Below are positions 54,257-62,562 of a stretch of DNA of 64,000 nucleotides, in pieces. Below the pieces are notes generated by a model, which saw only the letters and a list, made by a program, of their open reading frames with translations, made no database searches and was not told the DNA's origin. Made by a program: the position numbers and the translations under genes. Positions within the stretch are counted from its first letter, which is position 1, and every line of letters begins with the position of its first letter. The stretch comes from Lederbergia graminis (GTDB lineage Bacteria; Bacillota; Bacilli; Bacillales; Bacillaceae_C), in the NCBI RefSeq assembly GCF_042655485.1, contig NZ_JBHSMC010000001.1:620001-684000 (forward strand). Direction: 5' to 3'.

Positions 54257-54517
54257 CTACCCTTCATCATTGTCATCCTTCCCAAATAAGCGCTGAGCAA
54301 CTGTCTCTGGTTGTACAGCAGATAGAATAACATGTTCGCTATCCATAATGATAACTGCTCTAGTTCTCCTACCATATGTGGCATCAATTAATGTTGCTCG
54401 ATCGCGAGCATCTTGAATAATTCGCTTGATTGGGGCCGATTCTGGCCTGACAATCGAAATAATTCGATTAGCTGATACGATATTTCCAAACCCAATGTTT
54501 AAGAGCTTAATCGGCAT
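54257..54517 (-). CDS. remA: Extracellular matrix regulator RemA
   Basis: DNA-binding regulator of biofilm matrix genes in B. subtilis. Chosen start gives MPIKLLNIGFGNIVSANRIIS, matching the family; then APIKRIIQDARDRATLIDATYGRRTRAVIIMDSEHVILSAVQPETVAQR. 86 residues. ATG 54517 is 6 nt after GGAGGA; the frame extends to 54553 but includes the ribosome binding site. Confidence 0.95.
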   Translation of the reverse strand: MPIKLLNIGFGNIVSANRIISIVRPESAPIKRIIQDARDRATLIDATYGRRTRAVIIMDSEHVILSAVQPETVAQRLFGKDDNDEG

Positions 54518-54604
54518 ACTGCTCCTCCAGTCATCTATCGGTAATTTTTTCAATAAGTATACATATATGTATATATTTTATCTTGAAATTTTTAATGTAT
54601 GTAG

Positions 54605-54610
54605 ATTATA
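54605..54610 (-). promoter_or_regulatory. Extended -10 of a remA-gmk-rpoZ promoter
   Basis: TGGTATAAT on the minus strand, a TGn-extended -10, follows the yloB terminator directly. No good -35 (TCTCTA at 17-18 bp). Confidence 0.55.
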
Positions 54611-54618
54611 CCATAACG

Positions 54619-54654
54619 AAAAGGTAATAGAGATATAATCATCTATTACCTTTT
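54619..54654 (-). terminator. Intrinsic terminator after yloB
   Basis: Perfect 13-bp stem AAAAGGTAATAGA / TCTATTACCTTTT (54619-54631 with 54642-54654), 10-nt loop. The 3' arm supplies a CCTTTT end. Confidence 0.85.
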
Positions 54655-54669
54655 GCATTATAACATATT

Positions 54670-57348
54670 TTACTGTTTTTTTCTTAAAATAAATGATCCA
54701 GCTAATAAAAATGTTGGTAAAGCACTCATTCCAACAATGAGTAACCAGTCATTAAGAGCAATTGGCAGTGTATGGAAGACCGGTTGTAAGAATGGAACAT
54801 AAATAACTGCTACCATTAATGCTGCAGAGGATATAACTGCCCAAACAAGATATTTATTTCCGAATGGATTTCGAGAGAATACAGATATTTCACTTCTACA
54901 ATCAAATACATGAATAAGTTGTGCTAGAACGAGCGTTGCAAATGCGATTGTTTGTGCGTATTCTAAATTGTTCGGATCCTTATAGTAAACTACCATGAAA
55001 GCAATTAACGTTGAAATCCCAATTAGAAAACCTCTCGAAACAATCTTCCATCCAAGTCCTCGTGCAAAGACACCTTCTTTAATATGCCTTGGCTTGCGTC
55101 TCATCACATTTTCTTCTGGTTGGTCAAGACCTAACGCCATTGCTGGAAGTCCGTCTGTAACAAGGTTCACCCACAATATTTGGATTGGAACTAACGGTAA
55201 AGGTAGAGATAGGAGCATCGCAAAGAGCATGACAAGTATTTCACCTACATTAGAAGCTAATAGGTAACGAATAAACTTACGGATGTTCTCGTAAATATTA
55301 CGTCCTTCTTTAATAGCTGCCTTTATCGTAGCAAAATTATCATCTAATAACACAAGTGAGGATGCCTCTTTAGCAACATCTGTACCAGTGATACCCATAG
55401 CAATACCAATATCAGCAGTTTTAATTGCTGGCGCATCGTTAATTCCATCACCAGTCATTGCAACAACATGTCCTCTATTTTGTAAGGCTTTTACAATTTT
55501 TAATTTATGCTCAGGTGTAACCCTTGCAAATACAGATATGTTTTCTACTTCGTTTTCAAGCTCTTCAACTGTTAACTCATTCAGTCTTTGACCATCCATT
55601 ACTTGCTCACGATTATCCAGAATTCCTAATTGCTCAGCAATTGCACATGCAGTTGCTTTATGGTCACCAGTAATCATCACCGTTTTAATACCAGCTATTT
55701 TACATTCCTCAACTGCAGCTTTAACCTCTGGACGAGGAGGATCAATCATCCCTTGTAAACCAATAAAAGTTAAATCTTTTTCTACGTCACTTTCTTTTTC
55801 TGGCAGAACACCAGAATGTATTGGTTTCATTGCGATAGCAATCGTCCTCAATGCTTGTGCAGCTAGATCATTTACTGCATTCATTACACTTGTATTTAAG
55901 TCCTTATTCATTAATCTTTGTTTGCCATCCCACAAGATAGATTCACATTTTTCCACTAGCACATCTGGGGCACCTTTTGTGATTGCAAATCTTTTACCAT
56001 TTGCATCCTTTACAATAACAGACATCATTTTTCTAGTAGAATCAAATGGATATTCTTTTTCTATTTCAAATTGCTCTAACAATGTATTTCGTTGTATTCC
56101 TGCTTTTAATGCTGCAAAAAGCAAAGCACCTTCAGTCGGATCACCATCAATCGAATAGCTATCTCCTTTAAATACTAGTTCCGTATGGTTGCACAATACA
56201 CCGAATGTTAATAGCTGTTGAACTGATTTTTCTTCGTTTGGATCAACTGGTAATTCCCTATCGAAAAAGAGTTTCCCATCCGGATCTTCTTCTGCTTTTA
56301 CAAACCAAGTTTTTCCTCCACTCCACAAATGTGTTACAGTCATTTTGTTTTGAGTCATCGTACCTGTTTTATCTGAACAAATAACAGATGCACAACCAAG
56401 GGTTTCAACTGCCGGGAGTTTTCGGACAATTGCGTTCTTCTTAATCATTCGTTGGACTCCAAGTGATAGAGCAACAGTCACAATTGCAGGTAATCCTTCA
56501 GGAATTGCAGCTACTGCTAGTGAAACACCTGCTAAAAACATGGTATAAGCATCATGACCATGTATAATACCAACGACAACGACAAGGAGTGTTAATAATA
56601 AGGCAACTGTTATTAATATTTTGCCTAATTGCTGTAACCTTCTTTGTAAAGGAGTAATCATTGCGGTAGCAGATTGAATCATATCTGCAATTTTCCCCAT
56701 CGCAGTACTCATTCCGATACCAGTTACAATTCCAACTCCATTACCTCTTGTAACCATCGTACCCATGAAACCCATATTGTTCATATCACCGAGGTTTGGC
56801 GATTTCTCATGTATGATATTTGTATTTTTAACAGCGGGTATAGATTCTCCTGTTAAGGCAGACTCTTCAATTTCCAAATTATTGACCTGTATTAGTCTTA
56901 TATCCGCACCTAGTCTGTCCCCACTAGAAAATTTAATAACATCACCCGGAACTACTTCTCGTGAATTTATTTTAATCCAAGTTCCATTGCGCAACACATT
57001 TACTTGAGGTGCAGATAAATTTTTCAATGCATCTAGTGATTTTTCTGCTTTTCGTTCTTGTATAAACCCTAAAATTCCATTTATTAAAACTATCGCCATA
57101 ATAGCAATGGCATCAATGTATTCTCCTAGAAGTCCAGAAATTAACGTTGCACCAAGTAGAACTAGAACCATAAAGTCTTTAAATTGACTGAAAAATAATA
57201 GTATAGCTGATTGCTTTTCTCCTTCCGATAATTCATTCCAGCCAAATTTATTCCTCCGAAGTTCTACTTCTTTTGTTGTTAAACCTTGTTCGATACTTGT
57301 ATTTAAAGATTTTTCTACTTCTTTTTCCTTCATTCCATGATAAAGCAC
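54670..57348 (-). CDS. yloB: Calcium-transporting P-type ATPase (YloB)
   Basis: P2A-type calcium pump with about ten transmembrane helices. Shows the TGES motif (SALTGESIPAVKNT), PEGLPAIVTVALSLGVQRM with the transport-site Pro-Glu-Gly-Leu, the phosphorylation site CSDKTGTMTQNK, KGAPDVLVEKC for ATP binding, and MTGDGINDAPAIKTADIGIAMG. 892 residues, close to B. subtilis YloB, whose N-terminus MKFHEM aligns with VLYHGM here, supporting GTG 57348. That start has a weak ribosome binding site; ATG 57333 is possible. Confidence 0.95.
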   Translation of the reverse strand: MLYHGMKEKEVEKSLNTSIEQGLTTKEVELRRNKFGWNELSEGEKQSAILLFFSQFKDFMVLVLLGATLISGLLGEYIDAIAIMAIVLINGILGFIQERKAEKSLDALKNLSAPQVNVLRNGTWIKINSREVVPGDVIKFSSGDRLGADIRLIQVNNLEIEESALTGESIPAVKNTNIIHEKSPNLGDMNNMGFMGTMVTRGNGVGIVTGIGMSTAMGKIADMIQSATAMITPLQRRLQQLGKILITVALLLTLLVVVVGIIHGHDAYTMFLAGVSLAVAAIPEGLPAIVTVALSLGVQRMIKKNAIVRKLPAVETLGCASVICSDKTGTMTQNKMTVTHLWSGGKTWFVKAEEDPDGKLFFDRELPVDPNEEKSVQQLLTFGVLCNHTELVFKGDSYSIDGDPTEGALLFAALKAGIQRNTLLEQFEIEKEYPFDSTRKMMSVIVKDANGKRFAITKGAPDVLVEKCESILWDGKQRLMNKDLNTSVMNAVNDLAAQALRTIAIAMKPIHSGVLPEKESDVEKDLTFIGLQGMIDPPRPEVKAAVEECKIAGIKTVMITGDHKATACAIAEQLGILDNREQVMDGQRLNELTVEELENEVENISVFARVTPEHKLKIVKALQNRGHVVAMTGDGINDAPAIKTADIGIAMGITGTDVAKEASSLVLLDDNFATIKAAIKEGRNIYENIRKFIRYLLASNVGEILVMLFAMLLSLPLPLVPIQILWVNLVTDGLPAMALGLDQPEENVMRRKPRHIKEGVFARGLGWKIVSRGFLIGISTLIAFMVVYYKDPNNLEYAQTIAFATLVLAQLIHVFDCRSEISVFSRNPFGNKYLVWAVISSAALMVAVIYVPFLQPVFHTLPIALNDWLLIVGMSALPTFLLAGSFILRKKQ

Positions 57349-57352
57349 GCGG

Positions 57353-57385
57353 CCATCACTCGCTTTCCGTCTCCTGATAGAAGTT
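57353..57385 (-). repeat. Relic of a Bacillaceae interspersed repeat at the yloB start
   Basis: The minus strand just upstream of yloB reads GGAGACGGAAAGCGAGTGA. GGAAAGCGAGTG recurs in the repeats at 59430-59618 and, with one extra T, at 59760-59800. The fragment overlaps the leader of yloB. Confidence 0.4.
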
Positions 57386-57407
57386 GTCCTATATAGTAGG
57401 ATACTTA

Positions 57408-57436
57408 TTCAGTGACAGACGAAATCATGATATAAT
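57408..57436 (+). promoter_or_regulatory. Candidate sigma-A promoter of rqcH (yloA)
   Basis: TTCAGT (57408-57413), 17-bp spacer, perfect TATAAT (57431-57436); about 50 bp upstream of the start codon. Confidence 0.6.
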
Positions 57437-57489
57437 TTTCAGCAAAGGTAATAGTAAAAAATGAAATTTTAGAGAAGAGGATGTTTATC

Positions 57490-59202
57490 ATGCCATTTGA
57501 TGGTTTTTTTACACGTGCAATGGTGCATGAATTATCTGATTTACTCCAAAGCGGAAGAATCGGAAAAATTTATCAACCATTTAAAAATGAAATAGTCTTT
57601 ACGATTCGTTCGGACAGAAAAAATCACCGGCTTCTTCTCTCTGCACATCCAAGTTACGCTAGAATTCAATTAACGGAAGATACATTTGAAAATCCAAATG
57701 AACCTCCTATGTTTTGTATGATTTTAAGAAAACACTTGGAAGGTGCAATTATTGAGAATATAACTCAAGTAGAAATGGATCGTATTATTATCTTTGATAT
57801 AAAAGGAAGAGATGAATTAGGTGATATCGCTTATAAACAGTTGATTATTGAAATTATGGGCAGACATAGCAACATCATTCTTGTTGATAAAGAGAAAAAT
57901 ACAATTATTGATAGTATTAAACATATTTCAAGTGCTGTTAATAGTTACCGAACTACTCTGCCTGGGGCAAAATATATATTGCCACCTGCACAAAACAAGG
58001 ATAATCCGTTAGCTGCTACTGAATTCGATGTATTAAAAAAGATTGATTTTAATAGTGGAAAGCTTGATAAACAACTAGTGGATCAATTTGCGGGAATGTC
58101 ACCAATACTTGCGAAGGAAATTATCTTCCATGCTGGACTAGCCAATCGAGAAACATTACCACAAGCCTTTATTCAATTTATGGATCGTTTTAAGAAACAT
58201 GATTATCTTCCAACTATTACAGCTACAAATAAAACGGAACAATATTATGTTTTTCCAATCGCATATTTAAAAGGAGAAGAAAAACACTTCTCTTCATTAA
58301 GTCAATTGTTGGATCGTTTCTATTTTGGAAAAGCTGATCGTGATCGTGTCAAACAGCAAGCTACAGATTTAGAGCGATTTATTAAAAACGAAACGGAAAA
58401 AAACGTAACAAAAATTAAAAAATTAAAAGCAACATTAAAAGATGCCGAAAAGGCTGACTACTATCAATTGCTAGGTGAATTATTAACGGCAAATATGCAC
58501 CTTATTAAAAAAGGTATGAAGGAAATTAGTGTAGTCAATTATTATGATGAGGCTGGTGAGCAAATTGTAATACCACTTGAGCCTCGTAAAACTCCTGCAG
58601 AGAATGCACAAAGATACTTTTCAAAATATCAAAAAGCTAAAAACGCGGTCGAAATTGTAAAAGAACAAATTGAAAAAGCAGAAGCTGAAATACAATATTT
58701 TGAATCATTAATGCAACAAGTAGAATCTGCGTCTACGAAGGATATTGAGGAAATTCGTGAAGAACTAGCCGAAGAAGGTTATTTACGTAGCAAACAGAAA
58801 AAGGCAAATAAAAAGAAATCGAATGCAAAACCAATCCTTGATAAATATGTAGCTAGCGATGGAACGGAAATCATCGTTGGCAAAAACAATAAGCAAAACG
58901 AATACTTAACGAATAAATTAGCTGCCCGAGATGACATTTGGTTACATACAAAGGATATTCCTGGTTCTCATGTTGTCATCCGTAGTAAAGAGCCTTCGGA
59001 ACAGACAATAAAGGAAGCAGCTATACTGGCAGCATATTATAGTAAAGCAAAAACTTCCTCCTCCGTACCTGTAGATTTCACTAAAATACGCTATGTAAAA
59101 AAACCAAATGGAGCGAAGCCTGGTTTTGTTATATATGATAATCAACAAACTGTTTATGTTACACCGGATGAAGACACTGTTAAAAAGATGAGATCCATAT
59201 AA
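57490..59202 (+). CDS. rqcH: Rqc2-homologue RqcH (YloA), ribosome quality control
   Basis: NFACT-family protein that binds obstructed 50S-peptidyl-tRNA complexes and recruits tRNA-Ala to add C-terminal alanine tails. NFACT-N about 1-270 (MPFDGFFTRAMVHELSDLL; MILRKHLEGAII), coiled-coil arms about 290-420, and the NFACT-R domain with DIWLHTKDIPGSHVVIRS and the KPNGAKPGFVIYDNQQTVYVTP end. 570 residues. ATG 57490 is 9 nt after AAGAGG; ATG 57481 abuts that site. Formerly annotated fibronectin-binding protein A. Confidence 0.96.
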   Translation: MPFDGFFTRAMVHELSDLLQSGRIGKIYQPFKNEIVFTIRSDRKNHRLLLSAHPSYARIQLTEDTFENPNEPPMFCMILRKHLEGAIIENITQVEMDRIIIFDIKGRDELGDIAYKQLIIEIMGRHSNIILVDKEKNTIIDSIKHISSAVNSYRTTLPGAKYILPPAQNKDNPLAATEFDVLKKIDFNSGKLDKQLVDQFAGMSPILAKEIIFHAGLANRETLPQAFIQFMDRFKKHDYLPTITATNKTEQYYVFPIAYLKGEEKHFSSLSQLLDRFYFGKADRDRVKQQATDLERFIKNETEKNVTKIKKLKATLKDAEKADYYQLLGELLTANMHLIKKGMKEISVVNYYDEAGEQIVIPLEPRKTPAENAQRYFSKYQKAKNAVEIVKEQIEKAEAEIQYFESLMQQVESASTKDIEEIREELAEEGYLRSKQKKANKKKSNAKPILDKYVASDGTEIIVGKNNKQNEYLTNKLAARDDIWLHTKDIPGSHVVIRSKEPSEQTIKEAAILAAYYSKAKTSSSVPVDFTKIRYVKKPNGAKPGFVIYDNQQTVYVTPDEDTVKKMRSI

Positions 59203-59429
59203 ATGTGAGTTGAAAAAGGGATTAGAAAGATTGAATGACCCTAAAAAGTTCGATTTTTTTTAAAACAGGGATTCGGAAACTCGTTCTTCCGAGGAGTAGA
59301 CGACAACGATATTCAATATAGAAGTAAAAAAACTAATGGTGTATTGTATATACCAAAGAAGCAATTGAACTTTACCAGCGGAGGAAATACACGAAGACTC
59401 CTACCATGGAAATAAAGCTTTAAAAAGTT
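59203..59429. other. Gene-free region after rqcH with degenerate repeat
   Basis: No supported gene. It contains a possible weak hairpin plus T-run (59240-59265) that might end the rqcH transcript, and a degenerate repeat segment (GCGGAGGAAATACACGAAGACTCCT, about 59380-59405) resembling the elements further right. Confidence 0.5.
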
Positions 59430-59618
59430 AGCTCTGTTAAACTCTGTTGTTGATTTTCGCTTCTGTACACTCGCTTTCCGCGGGCACGGCCTCAGCTAAC
59501 TTGGCAAATAAAACCGCTTTGCCAAGTGGATTTTCGGCTCGTGCTGTTCCCGCAGGAGTCTCGTGTACATCCGCTACAATCAACTAAGTTGTTAACAACA
59601 ATGAACTTTAACAGAGCC
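59430..59618. mobile_element. MITE-like element with terminal inverted repeats and target duplication
   Basis: About 189 bp with ends AGCTCTGTTAAA and (reverse complement of right end) GGCTCTGTTAAA, 11 of 12 matching. Flanked by direct repeats AAAAAGTT(A) at 59422-59430 and 59619-59627, the mark of an 8-9 bp target duplication. Inside are a CTTGGCAAA / TTTGCCAAG hairpin and paired GC-rich arms (CCCGCGGAAAGCGAGTGTACA on one strand, GTGTACATC..GCAGGAGTCTC on the other), so the whole can fold into one long hairpin. No ORF. The 8-bp duplication and GGCTCTG ends resemble ISL3-family elements, but that link is inferred. Confidence 0.75.
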
Positions 59619-59689
59619 AAAAAGTTAAATCTAACTTATACATGCATCGTATAGACCTACCTAGCACATTTCCATTCCCTGTGGTGTAT

Positions 59690-59805
59690 TTTTGGATACA
59701 TGGTTGACTGCGTGAAGTACGAGATCGGCGAGACCCCGGAGGGCATTGCCCGAGGAGGCTCGACACTCGCCCGCGGAAAGCGTAGTGTATTTCCGTAGCG
59801 GTATA
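59690..59805 (+). repeat. Bacillaceae GC-rich interspersed repeat
   Basis: GC-rich block in an AT-rich genome: GAGACCCCGGAGGGCATTGC, CGAGGAGGCTCGACACTCGC, then CCGCGGAAAGCG and TAGTGTATTTCCGTAGCGG. The same architecture (GAGACYCC..GGG, GAGGCTCG, CCCGCGGAAAGCG, GTGTA) is common between genes in Bacillaceae chromosomes. It shares its core with the MITE-like element in the opposite orientation. Confidence 0.65.
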
Positions 59806-59860
59806 ATTGCATTAACAATGTACAGATTACATCAGGTTAAAATCTTTTGTCATATCCTTA

Positions 59861-61279
59861 TTATTTTAACAATTCTACATCCATGTATTTTTCGATGTTA
59901 TTAAACGAAATATCTTGTATCATTTTGCCAAGGGTTTCTATATCATTTGGATATTCACCATTCTCCACCCATTTACCAAAAATATTACAAATAATTCTTC
60001 GGAAGTATTCGTGTCGTGTATACGATAATAAACTTCTTGAGTCTGTTAGCATTCCGATAAATCTAGATAATACCCCCACATTTGCTAGTGTTTTAATTTG
60101 CGCTTCCATTCCATCTCTTTGATCATTAAACCACCAAGCTGTTCCAAATTGGATTTTTCCAGGGACTTCTCCTTGAAAATTACCCGCAAGTGTTGCCAGC
60201 ATATAATTATCCCGTGGATTTAAATTATATAAAATGGTTTTTGGCAGTAGATCTACTTTCTCCAATTCATTTAGTAGATTAGAAAGATCTTCCGCAAATG
60301 TGAAATCAGCAATTGAATCATATCCAGTATTTGGTCCAAGCTTTTCAATCATCTTCGTATTCGTATTACGCAATCCACCAATATGAAATTGCATCGCCCA
60401 GCCTTTCTTTGCGTATTCCTTCCCTAAGTGAATTAACACAGTTGAGCGAAATAGAGTAATCTCTTTATTAGTAAGTGATTTTCCCGCTGTTGCCTTTTGA
60501 AAAATCTCTTCACACTTCGATTCATCAGGCGGTAAATAAAAAGCTGAATCCAATCCATGATCCGATAAACGACAACCAACTTCATGGAAATAATGAATGC
60601 GATCTACTAATGCATCTAGAAAATCTGAAAAAGATGATATTGGTTTGCCATATAAATTTGTTAGTTTTTCCAACCACTCCGTAAAAGTAGGTGCAGATAT
60701 ATTTAAAGCACCATCAGGTCGGAATGTAGGTAATACCTTAACAGGAAAAGTTGTATCCTCTGCTAACTGCTTATGGTATTCGAGTGAATCTATTGGATCA
60801 TCTGTCGTACAAATTGCTCTCACATCGAAATTCTTAATAATTTGACGAGCTGAAAAGGAGCCCGATTGGATCTTTTCATTACACTTGCTCCATATTTCTT
60901 CTGCAGTAGCCGGAGTTAGTACAGTATCTATACCGAAGCAACGTTGTAATTCTAGATGTGTCCAATGATGTAGAGGGTTACCAATAAGTTGTGGTACTGT
61001 TTCTGCCCACTTCATGAATTTTTCTTTATCTGATTTGCTACCGGTAATATAGTCTTCTGGAACTCCATTCGCTCTTAATACACGCCATTTATAGTGGTCT
61101 TCACCTAACCATAGTTCCGTAATAGAAGAGAATTGTCTATCTTCTGCAATTTCTTTGGCAGTGAGATGGCAATGGTAATCAAAGATTGGCATATGCTTAG
61201 CAAATTGATGATAAAGTGTTTTAGCTGTCTCTGTTTCCAGTAGGAAATCCTCTCCTAAAAATTCTTTCAACACCTTCAC
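59861..61279 (-). CDS. uxaC: Glucuronate/uronate isomerase
   Basis: Isomerises D-glucuronate to D-fructuronate and D-galacturonate to D-tagaturonate in hexuronate catabolism. An amidohydrolase-fold enzyme: metal-binding His36 and His38 in IFDYHCHLTAKEIAED, then DDPIDSLEYH, MQFHIGGLRNTN, and WWFNDQRDGMEAQIKTLANVG; C-terminal GMLTDSRSLLSYTRHEYFRRIICN. 472 residues, usual length. Last gene of the operon; no clear terminator behind it, only the repeats. Confidence 0.97.
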   Translation of the reverse strand: MKVLKEFLGEDFLLETETAKTLYHQFAKHMPIFDYHCHLTAKEIAEDRQFSSITELWLGEDHYKWRVLRANGVPEDYITGSKSDKEKFMKWAETVPQLIGNPLHHWTHLELQRCFGIDTVLTPATAEEIWSKCNEKIQSGSFSARQIIKNFDVRAICTTDDPIDSLEYHKQLAEDTTFPVKVLPTFRPDGALNISAPTFTEWLEKLTNLYGKPISSFSDFLDALVDRIHYFHEVGCRLSDHGLDSAFYLPPDESKCEEIFQKATAGKSLTNKEITLFRSTVLIHLGKEYAKKGWAMQFHIGGLRNTNTKMIEKLGPNTGYDSIADFTFAEDLSNLLNELEKVDLLPKTILYNLNPRDNYMLATLAGNFQGEVPGKIQFGTAWWFNDQRDGMEAQIKTLANVGVLSRFIGMLTDSRSLLSYTRHEYFRRIICNIFGKWVENGEYPNDIETLGKMIQDISFNNIEKYMDVELLK

Positions 61280-61351
61280 CTCTCGTTTTTTATATTATCT
61301 AATTGAATAATATCTCCTAGTATTTATGAGGGAAATAACAATAACTGATGA

Positions 61352-62506
61352 TTACCTTTCTTCACCACTAACTGTTATTTCATTATTATTAAAATTATCT
61401 ACTGCAGTTTGTTTTTCATAAAAGTATGTTGCGTTTTTCAATATTCCTTCTCTTGTGTAAAATAGATTACTTCTTGTGAGTGGTAATTTAACTGTTTTGG
61501 ATAAACTAGCAGATTCATAGATAGCAGAAATTAATTCTAATGTTTTCCTACCTTGAATTCCATCAATTAGTAATTCTCCATTACCTTCAATCGCTGATAA
61601 TACATTATCAATTTGACCAGTGTGTCCTTCATATCGTAAATCTTTCAATTGTGAATATACTCGTTCTAATTTTTCATCTAACTCAGGATTCGGTTGTGGA
61701 AATCCATTTTCTTTTGATTTTGACGCTGTGTGTCGCCAAGGTACCGAAACACGTGCATCTCTACCTTGGAAAATTAATTGTTGTTCTTCTCCATGATGAA
61801 CAACTGAACTTGTAATTTGGGCTAGACTTCCATTATCATATTTTGCAATCGCTATTGAAATATCCTCAACTTCCGCGTTGTCATGGGATGTATTACTCAT
61901 CACTGCTGTTATTTCTGAAGGCATGCCATTCATCCATTGGAATATATCAATATGATGTACAGCGTGGTTTAAAGTACAACCACCACCTTCTTTCTCCCAT
62001 GTTCCACGCCACCATAAATCGTAATAGCTATGTCCTCTCCACCAGTATGAATCGACTTGTGCATGAACAATTGGGCCAATTAATTGTGTATCGAGAACAT
62101 GTTTCACTTTCATCATCGGATTAGTAAAACGATTTTGAGCAACAACGGATAACAGTTTATTGTTTTCATTTGCAGCTTCAATCATGGCATCGCATTCATC
62201 TAATGAGGATGCCATTGGTTTTTCAACAATTACATGTTTCCCAGCCTTTAAAGAGTCTATTGCAATCGGTGCATGCGTATAAGGCGGTGTACAAATAGAA
62301 ACTAAATCCACATCTACTTGTTGCAATAACGTTTTATAGTCATTGTAAATAGGAATCTTTAAACCAAGCCGTTCTGCTGTTTGTTTAGCTTTTTCAGGAA
62401 AAATATCACATAAAGCTACTATTTCACATCTATCCGGAAATTCTAAATATCCATTTATATGTGATCCACTTATCGCACCAGTACCAATAATTGCAACTCT
62501 CACCAT
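61352..62506 (-). CDS. Gfo/Idh/MocA family NAD(P)-dependent oxidoreductase
   Basis: Rossmann N-terminus VAIIGTGAISGSHINGY, the family EKP motif at 95-97 (HVIVEKPMA), and a C-terminal alpha/beta domain with GGGCTLNHAVHHIDIFQWMNG (residues 174-194) holding the candidate catalytic His184/His185. 384 residues. The substrate is not evident; encoded between the YjmF-type reductase and uxaC, it may act on a uronate, uronate glycoside or related sugar acid. Position is not that of a known core hexuronate gene. 56 bp after the reductase. Confidence 0.85.
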   Translation of the reverse strand: MVRVAIIGTGAISGSHINGYLEFPDRCEIVALCDIFPEKAKQTAERLGLKIPIYNDYKTLLQQVDVDLVSICTPPYTHAPIAIDSLKAGKHVIVEKPMASSLDECDAMIEAANENNKLLSVVAQNRFTNPMMKVKHVLDTQLIGPIVHAQVDSYWWRGHSYYDLWWRGTWEKEGGGCTLNHAVHHIDIFQWMNGMPSEITAVMSNTSHDNAEVEDISIAIAKYDNGSLAQITSSVVHHGEEQQLIFQGRDARVSVPWRHTASKSKENGFPQPNPELDEKLERVYSQLKDLRYEGHTGQIDNVLSAIEGNGELLIDGIQGRKTLELISAIYESASLSKTVKLPLTRSNLFYTREGILKNATYFYEKQTAVDNFNNNEITVSGEER

Positions 62507-62562
62507 ATAATTAACACTCCTTAAAAATTGGTTTTACCCGATTATCCTTTGTAAAAGGTATG

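Noticed and set aside
59203..59860. Hidden small gene or tRNA in the repeat region
   Set aside because: No open frame with a ribosome binding site and no cloverleaf seen; the GC-rich hairpins are explained by repeats.
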